Shown here: piece by piece, positions 1-7,815 of the stretch | Layout: each line of letters begins with the position of its first letter | How positions within the stretch are numbered: the first letter of the stretch is position 1 | Source of the DNA: UBA9647 sp049522195 | GTDB taxonomy: Bacteria; Bacteroidota; Ignavibacteria; UBA10030 | Direction of reading: 5' to 3' | NCBI GenBank assembly: GCA_049522195.1 | Contig: JBEKOB010000071.1 | Location: forward strand, 1-20,763 | DNA: 20,763 bases | The notes under the pieces: model-generated | Databases searched by the model: none | What the model was told of the DNA's origin: nothing | Seen by the model: only the letters and a program-made list of their open reading frames with translations | Program-made: the position numbers and the translations under genes

Positions 1-1
1 T

Positions 2-18
2 TTCACTATTCACTATTT
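2..18. repeat. Short tandem repeat TTCACTA
   Basis: Two perfect 7-bp units (TTCACTA) followed by a partial third. They lie immediately downstream of the stop codon of the HerA-like gene, at the window edge, so the array may continue outside. It belongs with the other short intergenic tandem repeats in this window. Confidence 0.5.
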
Positions 19-27
19 ACCGCTTCT

Positions 28-1635
28 TCACGTCTTATGCTGATTCCACCATCGTTCCATCACATCATCCGCATTTGTCTGAGCTCCCTTGTGCTTCCAC
101 TTGTCGAAGAAGAAGATGTCGGAGCTTGCAGGCGGGGGATTTGGTGCGTCGATCTGTATCCGAAGCGGCATCGGTGCGGAGTCACCAACAATGATCGCTT
201 CTCCCTGGCGAAGCGTAGAAATGACGGTTTCCAGACCGCTGAAGGTCTCCGGCACAAGCCGGCGGATGTATGCCTGGTCGATAGGATTCAGAAGCCTCAG
301 AATAACGAAGTTATTGCATTGTGACAAAATCGTTTCGGAGATCTCCGAAGGTCTTTGGCTGACGATCATCACGCTCACGCCGTATTTTCGCCCCTCTTTT
401 GCGATTTTTTCCACCGTCAGGCGCGCCGCAGTCGAGCCCTTTGAATTGACTGAGAGATAGTTGTGGGCTTCCTCCAGCACGAGCAGGATAGGCAGTTCGC
501 GGCGGTTGGGGTTCCAGAAATTGAAGTCGAAGGCGATGCGAGCGACGAGCGCGACGATTGTGTTCACGACATCGAACGGTATCCCGCTCATGTCCATGAT
601 CGTGATCTTCGACTTGCCGTCAAGGCCGAAGATCATCGTCAATAGTCCTTTGGCCGATTCGGAATCAGTGCAGACGCGCGGTTTGAACATGAACGCGTAG
701 CGTGGATCGTTGAGCATGCTGTTCAACCGCATGAGGAACCGCGTGAACTTGCCGTTGTGGGGACCTTCTTTCGACCCCCCTGTGCCACCTGAGATCCTCT
801 CGGTATCCAGGAACTGGAATTTCGCCCTCACTTCGTTCATGTCAAAGAACACCGGCGTATCGACGGTGATCATGCTCGCAAGGCGCGGGTTCTTCGCTTT
901 CTTGCCGGCGTAGATCTGGTCCTGCAGTGTCGAGATGATCGTTGTAGCATTCTCATCGCGGGAATCGACAAAGAGCTCGACCATCTCCTCGAAATTCATC
1001 AGCCAGTATGGCAATTCGAGGGCGGCAATGTCGAAATGCTGACAACCCTCGGGGAACGCACTCCTGTACTCGTTGTGTATATCGAGGATGACGATATTGG
1101 TGTCAGGGAGCGTCACGACTTTCTGAAGCAATGACGAGACCGTGCACGACTTGCCGGCCCCGCTGGAGCCCAGCACCGCGAGATGTTTACCGAAGAATTT
1201 GTTGGGATCGAGATACGCGCGCTCGCTCTCAAACGATGAGAGCTGCCCCACCGCGAAATTGAACTTCTGATATGTCGAGAACGCGGCCTTCAAATCCTTG
1301 TCCTCAAGAAGATAGACTATCATATCCACGTTCGGAAGGACAGATACGCCGCTTTCGAATTTCCCCTTCTTCAACGATCCGATCAGCGTAACATTCATCA
1401 GGTATCGCTGCGTCATTTTCTCGTTCTCGTACACATCCCCCTTCTTGAACTCCGACACAATCCCGAGCACCAGCAGCTGTCCCACAGGGATCAGAACGTA
1501 TGTCCCGATCTGTCCGATATAATAGACCTTGGCTCCGATTTTCTTGGTGAGCGTCGTGATTTCGGGATCCACCATCACTGTGACGGTAGAGCTTGTCACT
1601 TCCTTGACGATGCCGACGCGTTTTTCATCCCACAT
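28..1635 (-). CDS. HerA/DUF87-type hexameric ATPase
   Basis: A 535-residue P-loop ATPase of the HerA/FtsK superclass. The N-terminal ~70 residues have the beta-rich character of a HAS-barrel. The Walker A motif is GSSGAGKS (residues 156-163), a strand ending in LDIHNEY (184-190) follows, the Walker B is LLVLEEAH (384-391), and SQRPSEIS (426-433) occupies the sensor/arginine region. Family members are DNA-translocating motors, often paired with the NurA nuclease in end resection; no nurA is visible here, so a repair role is only inferred. ATG start; upstream SD is weak (AAAGGC). It is the last gene of the minus-strand run, 81 bp after sucD and separated from it by a terminator-like hairpin, so it may be partly independent. 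The family is secure, the exact function is not. Confidence 0.88.
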   Translation of the reverse strand: MWDEKRVGIVKEVTSSTVTVMVDPEITTLTKKIGAKVYYIGQIGTYVLIPVGQLLVLGIVSEFKKGDVYENEKMTQRYLMNVTLIGSLKKGKFESGVSVLPNVDMIVYLLEDKDLKAAFSTYQKFNFAVGQLSSFESERAYLDPNKFFGKHLAVLGSSGAGKSCTVSSLLQKVVTLPDTNIVILDIHNEYRSAFPEGCQHFDIAALELPYWLMNFEEMVELFVDSRDENATTIISTLQDQIYAGKKAKNPRLASMITVDTPVFFDMNEVRAKFQFLDTERISGGTGGSKEGPHNGKFTRFLMRLNSMLNDPRYAFMFKPRVCTDSESAKGLLTMIFGLDGKSKITIMDMSGIPFDVVNTIVALVARIAFDFNFWNPNRRELPILLVLEEAHNYLSVNSKGSTAARLTVEKIAKEGRKYGVSVMIVSQRPSEISETILSQCNNFVILRLLNPIDQAYIRRLVPETFSGLETVISTLRQGEAIIVGDSAPMPLRIQIDAPNPPPASSDIFFFDKWKHKGAQTNADDVMERWWNQHKT

Positions 1636-1670
1636 AGTGTTTGCCTTTGTTGTTCGTGAGTGGCGAAAGA

Positions 1671-1703
1671 AAAAATGTGCCGTTGAACTTCCGACACATT
1701 TTT
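1671..1703 (-). terminator. Possible intrinsic terminator after sucD
   Basis: Inverted arms AAAAATGTG (1671-1679) and CACATTTTT (1695-1703) sit 14 bp past the sucD stop. Read on the minus strand, the stem is followed by a run of six T. The stem is AT-rich with a long 15-nt loop, so termination may be weak and allow read-through to the downstream ATPase. Confidence 0.45.
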
Positions 1704-1716
1704 CTGAACTACTTCA

Positions 1717-2736
1717 TCACGATTTCTTCACTCTCTTGCGGGGGACTGTTTTCCTTTTCACCTGTGGCTTCGCGCGCTTCTTCCCTCCGGATTTCATCTT
1801 GACCGGCTTCCGCTTCGGTGCTGTCTTCTTCCCCTTCAATCCCTTCAGTACCCGCTCCATCGTCTCGCCGATCAGCGCCGGGCTTTCGACGACATGAATT
1901 CCGGCCTTCCGGAATGCCTCAAATTTCTCTGCAGCGGTCCCTTTACCACCGGAGATAATCGCTCCGGCATGTCCCATCCTGCGTCCCGGTGGAGCCGTCT
2001 GGCCGGCAATGAATCCCACGACCGGTTTTTTCACATGCTTCTTTATATACTCGGCAGCTTCTTCTTCCGCCGTTCCACCGATCTCCCCGATGAGAATCAT
2101 GCCATGCGTATCGGGGTCTTCGTTGAAGAGCTTCACTGCGTCGATGAACCGCGTTCCGATGACCGGATCGCCGCCGATACCGATGCAGGTGGATTGTCCG
2201 ATACCAAGCTGCGTCAACTGCCAGACTGCCTCGTATGTCAATGTTCCACTCCGCGAGACGAGCCCGATGTGTCCGGCTTTGTGGATGAAGCCGGGCATGA
2301 TCCCCACCTTGGCCTGGCCAGGAGTGATGATTCCGGGACAGTTGGGTCCGATCATCCTGACACCGAGCGTCTTGAGGTGATCGTACACCTTCACCATATC
2401 GTTCGCGGGGATTCCTTCCGTGATCGCGACAACAAGCTTCACACCGGCATCGGCCGCTTCCGTGATGGCATCCGCGGCGCCGCCTGCCGGAACAAAAATC
2501 ACCGAGGTGTTCGCCTTTTCTTTTTCAACAGCTTCGGCGACAGTGTTGTACACCGGGATCGGAGTCGTGAACCGATCCTTCTCGTTGCCATGGTACGTCG
2601 TTCCCCCTTTGCCCGGGGTGACGCCCGCTACAACGTTCGTTCCGTACTCAATCATCTGTCGGGTGTGGAAGGTGCCTTCTGCACCGGTGATTCCCTGCAC
2701 AACCAGCCGGGTGTTATTGTCAACGAGTATGCTCAT
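1717..2736 (-). CDS. sucD: Succinyl-CoA synthetase alpha subunit with basic tail
   Basis: Succinyl-CoA ligase alpha subunit, which with SucB interconverts succinyl-CoA and succinate with substrate-level phosphorylation in the TCA cycle. Residues 1-300 match the family end to end: an N-terminal CoA-binding Rossmann domain (QGITGAEGTFH, 14-24), the MIGPNCPGII motif (128-137), and GHAGAIISGGKGTA (255-268) with the phosphohistidine at H256. The family usually ends near residue 290; this protein continues to 339 with a tail (301-339) in which 20 of 39 residues are Lys or Arg. The tail lies past the catalytic fold and resembles histone-H1-like or bacterial AlgP-like tails. Its purpose is unknown. 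The beta subunit gene is not in the window. Gene lies 53 bp after gatA. Confidence 0.97.
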   Translation of the reverse strand: MSILVDNNTRLVVQGITGAEGTFHTRQMIEYGTNVVAGVTPGKGGTTYHGNEKDRFTTPIPVYNTVAEAVEKEKANTSVIFVPAGGAADAITEAADAGVKLVVAITEGIPANDMVKVYDHLKTLGVRMIGPNCPGIITPGQAKVGIMPGFIHKAGHIGLVSRSGTLTYEAVWQLTQLGIGQSTCIGIGGDPVIGTRFIDAVKLFNEDPDTHGMILIGEIGGTAEEEAAEYIKKHVKKPVVGFIAGQTAPPGRRMGHAGAIISGGKGTAAEKFEAFRKAGIHVVESPALIGETMERVLKGLKGKKTAPKRKPVKMKSGGKKRAKPQVKRKTVPRKRVKKS

Positions 2737-2789
2737 AGGTCCGTGGAAATTGGATGGAAATTGGAGGTTCTAGCTAAGGTGAAATGAAG

Positions 2790-4205
2790 TTAAGAAGCGC
2801 TTTCCAGAAAATCAGCAACTTTCAGGATCGTGGACTCATCAAACTGACCACCGAGCAGCTGAAGGCCGACAGGAAGGCCCTGGCTATCGGTTCCGCAAGG
2901 AATGCTGATTCCGGGAATTCCTGCGAGATTCGCCGAAGTGGTGTAGATATCGGAAAGATACATCTTCAAAGGATCATCCACCTTTTCACCGGCCCTGAAT
3001 GCAGTGGTTGGGGAAGTCGGTGTGACGAGACAGTCAAATTCCTTGAATGCGTTAAAGAAATCCTGTTGAATCAGGCGGCGCACCTTTTGCCCCTTACGGT
3101 AGTAGGCGTCGTAGTATCCCGCTGAGAGAACATAGGTGCCGAGCATGATCCGCCGCTTGACTTCCGAACCGAACCCGCCACTTCGCGACTTCACGTACAT
3201 GTCCGTCAGGTCGCGCACTTTGTCCGCACGGTATCCGTACCGGGCGCCATCGTAACGGGCAAGATTGGAGGACGCTTCCGCCGTCGCGAGGATGTAGTAT
3301 GTCGCGATCGTGTATTCGGTGTGAGGAAGGCTCACCTCGCCAATCGATGCTCCGCCGCTTCTCAGGAGTTCGATGCTCTTTTCCACGGCAGCACGAACCT
3401 GCGGATCGAGTCCCTCCCCAAAATATTCTTTTGGAATGCCAACGCGCAAACCTTTAATGTCGCGTGTCAGTGATGTGAGATAATCCGGCACAGGTGTCCG
3501 GGAGGATGTCGAATCATGTTCGTCATGCCCGGCGATGACCTGCAGTATTCTGGCGGCATCCTTCGTCGTCAGGGCAAATGGCCCGATGGAGTCAAATGAT
3601 GAAGCGAACGCCACGAGGCCGTACCGTGAGACCCGGCCATACGTCGGTTTGAGGCCCACGACGCCCGTGAACGAAGCGGGCTGACGGATGGACCCGCCTG
3701 TATCAGAACCGAGTGCGACAGTGCACATCCCGGCGCGCACTGCAACTGCTGAACCTCCGCTGGACCCACCCGGCACACGCTCAGTGTCCTGGGGAAGTTT
3801 CACGCGACCGAACGCGGAATTCTCCGTTGACGAGCCCATCGCGAACTCATCCATGTTTGTCTTGCCGATAAGAATTGCGTCCGAGGCTTTGAGGCGGGAG
3901 ACTGCAGTTGCATCATAAAGGGAAACAAAGTCTTCGAGGATCTTCGAGCCACAGGTCACGCGCTCCCCCTCAACACAGAGCACGTCCTTGATCGCAATAA
4001 CCATACCGGCCAGCGGTCCTGCGGTTCCGGACGACAGTTTCCGGTCAACGACCTTCGCGTCTTCCAACGCCCGCTCCGAGAACACCGAAAGGAACGCGTT
4101 GAGCTCCTTCCCGGCCGCGATGGCGTCGAGATACTCCTGCGTGAGCCGTTCGCAGTTCATTCGACCTGCGCCCAACTCAGTCTGTATTGAGTCGAACGAT
4201 TTCAT
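2790..4205 (-). CDS. gatA: Glu-tRNA(Gln)/Asp-tRNA(Asn) amidotransferase subunit A
   Basis: GatA, the amidase subunit of GatCAB. It releases ammonia from Gln so that misacylated Glu-tRNA(Gln) or Asp-tRNA(Asn) can be converted to Gln-tRNA or Asn-tRNA. The amidase-signature triad is visible, counting from the ATG at 4205: Lys73 (AIKDVL), cis-Ser148 in GGSSGGS, and nucleophile Ser172 in GSDTGGSIRQP, with the expected 99-residue Lys-to-Ser spacing. The product is 471 residues, normal for the family. An in-frame GTG at 4280 would add 25 residues that look non-homologous, so I chose the ATG (MKSFDSIQTEL); neither has a strong SD. gatB and gatC are not in the window. A perfect hairpin (4252-4273) lies just upstream. 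Confidence 0.96.
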   Translation of the reverse strand: MKSFDSIQTELGAGRMNCERLTQEYLDAIAAGKELNAFLSVFSERALEDAKVVDRKLSSGTAGPLAGMVIAIKDVLCVEGERVTCGSKILEDFVSLYDATAVSRLKASDAILIGKTNMDEFAMGSSTENSAFGRVKLPQDTERVPGGSSGGSAVAVRAGMCTVALGSDTGGSIRQPASFTGVVGLKPTYGRVSRYGLVAFASSFDSIGPFALTTKDAARILQVIAGHDEHDSTSSRTPVPDYLTSLTRDIKGLRVGIPKEYFGEGLDPQVRAAVEKSIELLRSGGASIGEVSLPHTEYTIATYYILATAEASSNLARYDGARYGYRADKVRDLTDMYVKSRSGGFGSEVKRRIMLGTYVLSAGYYDAYYRKGQKVRRLIQQDFFNAFKEFDCLVTPTSPTTAFRAGEKVDDPLKMYLSDIYTTSANLAGIPGISIPCGTDSQGLPVGLQLLGGQFDESTILKVADFLESAS

Positions 4206-4393
4206 ACGGTTGACGTACTTCGGCTCGTGCCGCAGTTTGCTAGCGGTCGGTCGGGAGCAGCTCAGTGCTCCCGTGAACACGGCAATCCAACGACCAGCTA
4301 GACGTGGAGTGTTGAGAAGGAATTGGCCACCGCACGATCACCCCTACTCAAGGAGCGGGCGACTCAGCGATGTCTGGTGCAGGAGGACAACAA

Positions 4394-4612
4394 CTACTTC
4401 TTGGGCTCTTCGTCGGTTTTCTTGGTGTCGCTTTGCTTGGTGTCGATCTGCTTGACGTCTTTTTCGATATCGTCCTGGATTTCACGAGCCGCCTTGCGGA
4501 ATTCCCGCATTCCGGTTCCCAGGCCTTTTGCAAGCTCCGGTATTTTCTTGGCACCGAAGAAAATCAGAATAACGAACAATATGAGAATTATTTCAGGCGC
4601 TCCGAGATTCAT
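4394..4612 (-). CDS. tatA: Sec-independent translocase TatA/TatB family protein
   Basis: Small Tat-pathway protein of 72 residues. It has a short N-terminal membrane helix (roughly residues 4-20, APEIILILFVILIFFG), the hinge FFGAKKIPELAKGLG, an amphipathic helix to about residue 45, and a charged Lys/Asp/Thr-rich C-terminus. This is the TatA layout: TatA oligomers form the transport path for folded, often cofactor-bearing proteins, recruited by TatBC. tatC is not in the window. I chose ATG 4612, with AAAGGAG upstream; a TTG at 4633 would add 7 residues. The gene starts 17 bp after the purQ stop, so they are probably co-transcribed. TatA and TatB cannot be fully separated by sequence, but the short length favours TatA. 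Confidence 0.93.
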   Translation of the reverse strand: MNLGAPEIILILFVILIFFGAKKIPELAKGLGTGMREFRKAAREIQDDIEKDVKQIDTKQSDTKKTDEEPKK

Positions 4613-4629
4613 ACTCCCACGCGCTCCTT

Positions 4630-5343
4630 TCAAACGAGTTGTGATTGGTGAACGAGACTTTCTACAATCGAGTCGAATACTTTCCTGCCATCGGTGTGAT
4701 GAAGGGCCGGATCCGATGCGCGCTCAGGATGCGGCATCATCCCCATGACATTTCCCTGTTCATTAATAATCCCGGCAATATTGGAAATCGAGCCATTAGG
4801 ATTGGATTCCCCGGTTAGGATTCCGGATTGATCGCAATAGCGGAAAACGACCTGGTTTCCATCCTCCAAACGCTTCAGCGTATCTTCGTCGGTGAAGTAG
4901 TTCCCATCGCCATGGGCGATCGGGATTTCCAGGATCTCCCCTTTGTGGCAGCGAGAAGTGAACAGCGTCCCGGCATTCTCCACTCTCAGATTGACATACT
5001 TGCAGACAAACTTGAGCGAGTCATTGCGAAGCAAGACGCCCGGGAGCAGACCGGCTTCAACAAGAACCTGGAAGCCGTTGCAGATGCCAAACACGACACC
5101 GCCATTGTTCGCAAAGCGGACGACGTCTTTCATAATGGGCGAGAATCGCGCGAGCGCACCGCAACGGAGATAGTCGCCGTACGAAAATCCCCCCGGCAGA
5201 ATCACAATGTCCACATCCCCCAGAGACGCTTCCTTGTGCCAGATCAGTCGGGCTTCCTGCCCGAGTATCGTCTCGGCCACATAGTGGGAGTCGTGGTCAC
5301 AGTTGGAACCCGGGAAAACGACTATGCCGAATTTGAGAGCCAT
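4630..5343 (-). CDS. purQ: Phosphoribosylformylglycinamidine synthase subunit PurQ
   Basis: Glutaminase subunit of the three-part FGAM synthetase (PurLQS), step four of IMP synthesis. It supplies ammonia from glutamine to PurL. The class I amidotransferase triad is present: Cys88 in FGICNGFQ, and His205/Glu207 in PHPERASDP. The N-terminus FGIVVFPGSNCDHD is typical of PurQ. The product is 237 residues from ATG 5343. A TTG at 5367 would extend it by 8 residues, but the homologous region begins at MALKFG. It follows purS after a 72-bp spacer holding a 10-bp inverted repeat. The large purL subunit is not in the window. Confidence 0.97.
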   Translation of the reverse strand: MALKFGIVVFPGSNCDHDSHYVAETILGQEARLIWHKEASLGDVDIVILPGGFSYGDYLRCGALARFSPIMKDVVRFANNGGVVFGICNGFQVLVEAGLLPGVLLRNDSLKFVCKYVNLRVENAGTLFTSRCHKGEILEIPIAHGDGNYFTDEDTLKRLEDGNQVVFRYCDQSGILTGESNPNGSISNIAGIINEQGNVMGMMPHPERASDPALHHTDGRKVFDSIVESLVHQSQLV

Positions 5344-5372
5344 AAGGAGACTAACTGTTTGATGCAAAGCTG

Positions 5373-5413
5373 GTTAATTGGTTAAATCGTTAATCAACCA
5401 ATCACCAATTAAC
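5373..5413. repeat. Inverted repeat in the purS-purQ spacer
   Basis: Perfect 10-bp arms GTTAATTGGT (5373-5382) and ACCAATTAAC (5404-5413) with a 21-nt loop made of related AATT-rich words. This palindrome occupies most of the gap between two genes whose products act as partners. It resembles the AATT-rich intergenic repeats seen between the tRNAs and near 18130. Confidence 0.6.
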
Positions 5414-5415
5414 AA

Positions 5416-5667
5416 TTAACTCTTTTCCTCCACCGTAATGCTAAAATCCTCCATCACGGGGTTGGCAAGCAGTTTTTCGCTCACTTCCCGAGTAATCTTC
5501 TCTGCTTCTTCCCTGCTCTTAGCGTCCACATTCAATTCAACGAATTTCCCAATGCGGACGTTCCGGACGCGATCGTAGCCGAGCGAGTGCACTGCGTGTT
5601 CAACGGCCTTCCCCTGCGGATCGAGGATTGACTGTCTCAATGTCACCAAGATTTTTGAATGATACAA
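5416..5667 (-). CDS. purS: Phosphoribosylformylglycinamidine synthase subunit PurS
   Basis: Small bridging subunit of the PurLQS complex, 83 residues, the usual size. It helps dock PurQ onto PurL for ammonia channelling. Family hallmarks are SILDPQGKAVEHAVHSLGY (residues 13-31), RNVRIGKFVEL (35-45) and EKLLANPVMEDF (64-75). The start codon is TTG at 5667: no ATG or GTG is available before the conserved region, the first residues MYHSKILVTL align with known PurS starts, and a GGAG lies 7 nt upstream. It begins 19 bp after the pssA stop, suggesting co-transcription with the phospholipid genes. Confidence 0.96.
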   Translation of the reverse strand: MYHSKILVTLRQSILDPQGKAVEHAVHSLGYDRVRNVRIGKFVELNVDAKSREEAEKITREVSEKLLANPVMEDFSITVEEKS

Positions 5668-5686
5668 GTCGTTTCTCCGTCGATGG

Positions 5687-6451
5687 TTAGATGTCGATGC
5701 TTGAGATCTCGCTCTCTTCTTCTGTATCCTTCTCTACGTGTGTGGCAATGGAGCGGCCCCATTGGTAAATGCCTCTCACTATTCCAAATCCAATGAATGC
5801 TGCCATGACCGGAAAGAGAAGATTCCCCTTCGATACCAGTACGATGACTCCGAGGACAGAAAACGCGATCACTCGCCACGGATGAGCCCGGAAGCCGCGC
5901 CTCGTGAACTTCGGCAGCGTGTCATACCGCACCTTGCTCACCATCAGGAGCGAGACGATGATCACGAGCGCGACAAGGCCGTCGTGTGTCCATCCATTGA
6001 GCCCGCCCCGCTCAGTATTGTACTGAAGAAGGTATGCGCAGATGGTGATGGCAGCCGCGGGAATCGGAAGTCCCTTGAAATAGTCCTTTTCGAACCCGAC
6101 AAGCTGCACATTGAACCGTGCAAGTCGGATGGCGCCGAAGACAAGAGGAAGAGAGCTGATGATAATGCCGACGCTCTCAAGGCTACTGAGATATGCCTGA
6201 TAGACGAGGAACGAAGGGGCTGCACCAAATGAGACAACGTCGGCGAGAGAATCGAGCTCCACGCCGAACTGGCTCGAGGAGCGCGTGATGCGGGCCATCA
6301 GACCATCAAATGTGTCAAATCCTCCGGCAAGCACGATGAACCATGCCGCCATCTCGATTCTGCCCTGACTTGCATTGAGGATCGACAAAAATCCACAAAA
6401 AGCATTCAGTACAGTAAAGAGACTTGGAACAACTGCTCTTGTAATTTTCAT
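5687..6451 (-). CDS. pssA: CDP-diacylglycerol-serine O-phosphatidyltransferase
   Basis: Type II phosphatidylserine synthase (CDP-alcohol phosphatidyltransferase family). It condenses CDP-diacylglycerol and serine to phosphatidylserine and CMP in the inner membrane. The complete family motif D-G-x2-A-R-x8-G-x3-D-x3-D is present at D49, G50, A53, R54, G63, D67 and D71. The 254-residue protein has several hydrophobic helices around and after the motif and a charged Glu/Ser-rich C-terminus. A GGAG lies 10 nt before the ATG. It sits 21 bp after psd, the gene for the next enzyme in the pathway, so the pair forms a PE-synthesis operon. Confidence 0.96.
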   Translation of the reverse strand: MKITRAVVPSLFTVLNAFCGFLSILNASQGRIEMAAWFIVLAGGFDTFDGLMARITRSSSQFGVELDSLADVVSFGAAPSFLVYQAYLSSLESVGIIISSLPLVFGAIRLARFNVQLVGFEKDYFKGLPIPAAAITICAYLLQYNTERGGLNGWTHDGLVALVIIVSLLMVSKVRYDTLPKFTRRGFRAHPWRVIAFSVLGVIVLVSKGNLLFPVMAAFIGFGIVRGIYQWGRSIATHVEKDTEEESEISSIDI

Positions 6452-6472
6452 AACTTTGTGTCTCCGCAGGAA

Positions 6473-7123
6473 CTACTGAAGTTCTGCAAGCACTGTTTCT
6501 CCCGCCACTGTCACGTCGCCCACTTTCGCGCGCACGACAGTTTGTGCGGGAATGAAGACATCCACTCTTGAGCCAAACTTAATCATACCAAACCGATCAC
6601 CAGCCTTTACCTGTTGCCCCATTGTCAGCGTGCAGACTATGCGCCGGGCTACAAACCCGGCAATCTGCTTGAAGAGGACACGCCCTCGTTTGTTTTCGAT
6701 GCCGATGACCATCTGTTCGTTCTTTTCAGACGCTTTGTCTTCGAACGCAGCAAAATACTCCCCTTTGACGTAACGCAGGTATCCGACAGTCCCTGTTATG
6801 GGATTCCGATTCACGTGAACATTCAGAGGGGACATGAAGATGCTGACGAGCGTGGCGGTCGAGCCCAGATATTCCTTCTCTTCCACCTGCCGTATTGAGA
6901 TGATTTTCCCATCTGCCGGTGCCATGACGAGATTTTCACCAGCGGGAGTTGACCGATCCGGATCACGGAAGAAATTGATTGTCAAAGCCAGAATGACAAG
7001 AAATACGCCGGGGATGCCATATTTCAGGATCTTGGGCTCAAGAAAAAGCAGAGAGAGCACGATCGCCGCAAGGCAGATAATCAACACCGTGAAAAAAACA
7101 TCGTAGCCGTACTTCGTGATCAT
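6473..7123 (-). CDS. psd: Phosphatidylserine decarboxylase proenzyme
   Basis: Pyruvoyl-dependent enzyme that converts phosphatidylserine to phosphatidylethanolamine. The 216-residue form with an N-terminal membrane hairpin (about residues 8-52) matches the short PSD-A type rather than the ~300-residue E. coli type. The self-cleavage motif KFGSRVD gives Ser185 as the residue that becomes the pyruvoyl group. Asp71 (APADGKI) and His103 (NVHVNRN) are the likely partners in processing and decarboxylation. It is the first gene of the minus-strand run; a TATAAT lies about 18 bp upstream of the ATG. pssA follows directly. Confidence 0.96.
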   Translation of the reverse strand: MITKYGYDVFFTVLIICLAAIVLSLLFLEPKILKYGIPGVFLVILALTINFFRDPDRSTPAGENLVMAPADGKIISIRQVEEKEYLGSTATLVSIFMSPLNVHVNRNPITGTVGYLRYVKGEYFAAFEDKASEKNEQMVIGIENKRGRVLFKQIAGFVARRIVCTLTMGQQVKAGDRFGMIKFGSRVDVFIPAQTVVRAKVGDVTVAGETVLAELQ

Positions 7124-7141
7124 GATCAGTCAGCTAGCTCT

Positions 7142-7147
7142 ATTATA
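7142..7147 (-). promoter_or_regulatory. Candidate -10 box upstream of psd
   Basis: Minus-strand TATAAT inside GTCTATATAATAG, about 18 bp before the psd ATG. No good -35 hexamer stands at 16-18 bp, and the Bacteroidota TTTG motif is only loosely placed upstream. It would be the natural promoter for the psd-to-sucD run if functional. Confidence 0.3.
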
Positions 7148-7649
7148 TAGACGTCCAACGCTCCTCCGATTCACCAAACAGCGACTCCTCCACTGAAAAT
7201 TCGATCTCCGAGAAGGTGCTTATCCGACGGGTGCGTTGTGAAAGGTGTGATTGAGCCGGAAAAGGCCTTTTCTGCAGACGAGGTTAGGTTGTGGACTGCG
7301 TCGAATGGGAGGTATCTCGAGGTGGTGACAGGGGTGACAAAAAGTATCAATGAAGAGGGAATCAAGGCTTGGAGCCAACCTGTAGTGACCGTTTTCCCTT
7401 TAGATAATCTCGTCCTGGTTTCTTTGAACCCGAATCTAAGTTGATATGTTTCAAAGCCATCGAACAGCATTCTGAAGGTAAAACATTCTTGAAACTGTAA
7501 AAAGTATACCAAAAAATGGCCCGAAAGTCAAGGTAAGCGGGAGAGACTCGGCGGTGCACAGAACGGTCGGATCAGTTTCTTATTGTAGACCCGAGAAACC
7601 AGAATGGATTGGCGGAGTTGGAGATGGGAAACGATATAGAGGAGGAGAA
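7143..7649. other. Gene-free stretch upstream of psd
   Basis: About 500 bp with no supportable gene. Open frames exist on both strands (GTG 7238 to 7444 on plus; 7171 to 7512 on minus), but they overlap each other and have no recognisable family, no good RBS and no domain. I see nothing else there beyond the candidate psd promoter at its left edge. Confidence 0.4.
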
Positions 7650-7718
7650 ATGAAATTGATTGGAAAAGTATTTCTTTTTCTGTACTTTGTTAATGAAGGT
7701 CATTGTCCCGTTGTGTAA
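7650..7718 (+). CDS. Orphan 22-residue ORF with strong RBS
   Basis: A GAGGAGGAG purine run lies immediately before this ATG, the best Shine-Dalgarno in the area. It opens a 22-codon frame, MKLIGKVFLFLYFVNEGHC and three more residues. The basic-then-hydrophobic pattern resembles the start of a signal peptide or a leader peptide. The frame ends in TAA inside the first palindromic repeat before tRNA-Gln. It could be a decapitated exported-protein gene whose body was lost to a repeat-mediated rearrangement, or chance. No downstream gene suits an attenuation leader. Confidence 0.25.
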   Translation: MKLIGKVFLFLYFVNEGHCPVV

Positions 7719-7742
7719 CCCTTCGACTTTGCTCAGGGTTAC
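7715..7742. repeat. TTCGACT..GCTC palindrome, copy 1
   Basis: Arms GTAACCCT (7715-7722) and AGGGTTAC (7735-7742) around the loop TCGACTTTGCTC. The core TTCGACTnnGCTC recurs at 7779-7800 and, degenerately, near 18107. This looks like a REP-like intergenic element with variable arms and a conserved loop. Confidence 0.65.
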
Positions 7743-7767
7743 CGATGGAGCTGGTGAAATTCAAGAT

Positions 7768-7780
7768 TGCCCCGTGGTGT
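7768..7780 (+). repeat. Detached copy of the tRNA-Gln 5' end
   Basis: TGCCCCGTGGTGT here is identical to the first 13 nt of tRNA-Gln at 7816-7828. It lies 48 bp upstream and runs straight into a palindrome instead of the D-loop. A degenerate third copy, TGTCCCGTTGTGT, lies at 7704-7716. Confidence 0.6.
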
Positions 7781-7800
7781 CCCTCGACTGCGCTCGGGAC
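7779..7800. repeat. TTCGACT..GCTC palindrome, copy 2
   Basis: Arms GTCCC (7779-7783) and GGGAC (7796-7800) flank TCGACTGCGCTC, nearly the same loop as copy 1. It begins at the last bases of the duplicated tRNA-Gln 5' fragment and ends 15 bp before the real tRNA. Confidence 0.6.
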
Positions 7801-7815
7801 TACCGTGGGAGATGA

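Noticed and set aside
4252..4273. Perfect 8-bp hairpin CGGGAGCA/TGCTCCCG between tatA and gatA as a terminator
   Set aside because: No T-run follows on either strand, so it is left as an unassigned dyad rather than a terminator.
4206..4280. GTG start 25 codons upstream of the chosen gatA ATG
   Set aside because: The extra residues do not resemble GatA N-termini, there is no SD, and the ATG at 4205 gives the normal family length.
7171..7512. Minus-strand 113-codon ORF and the opposing 68-codon ORF
   Set aside because: They overlap on opposite strands, neither has a good start context or family signature, and composition gives no preference.
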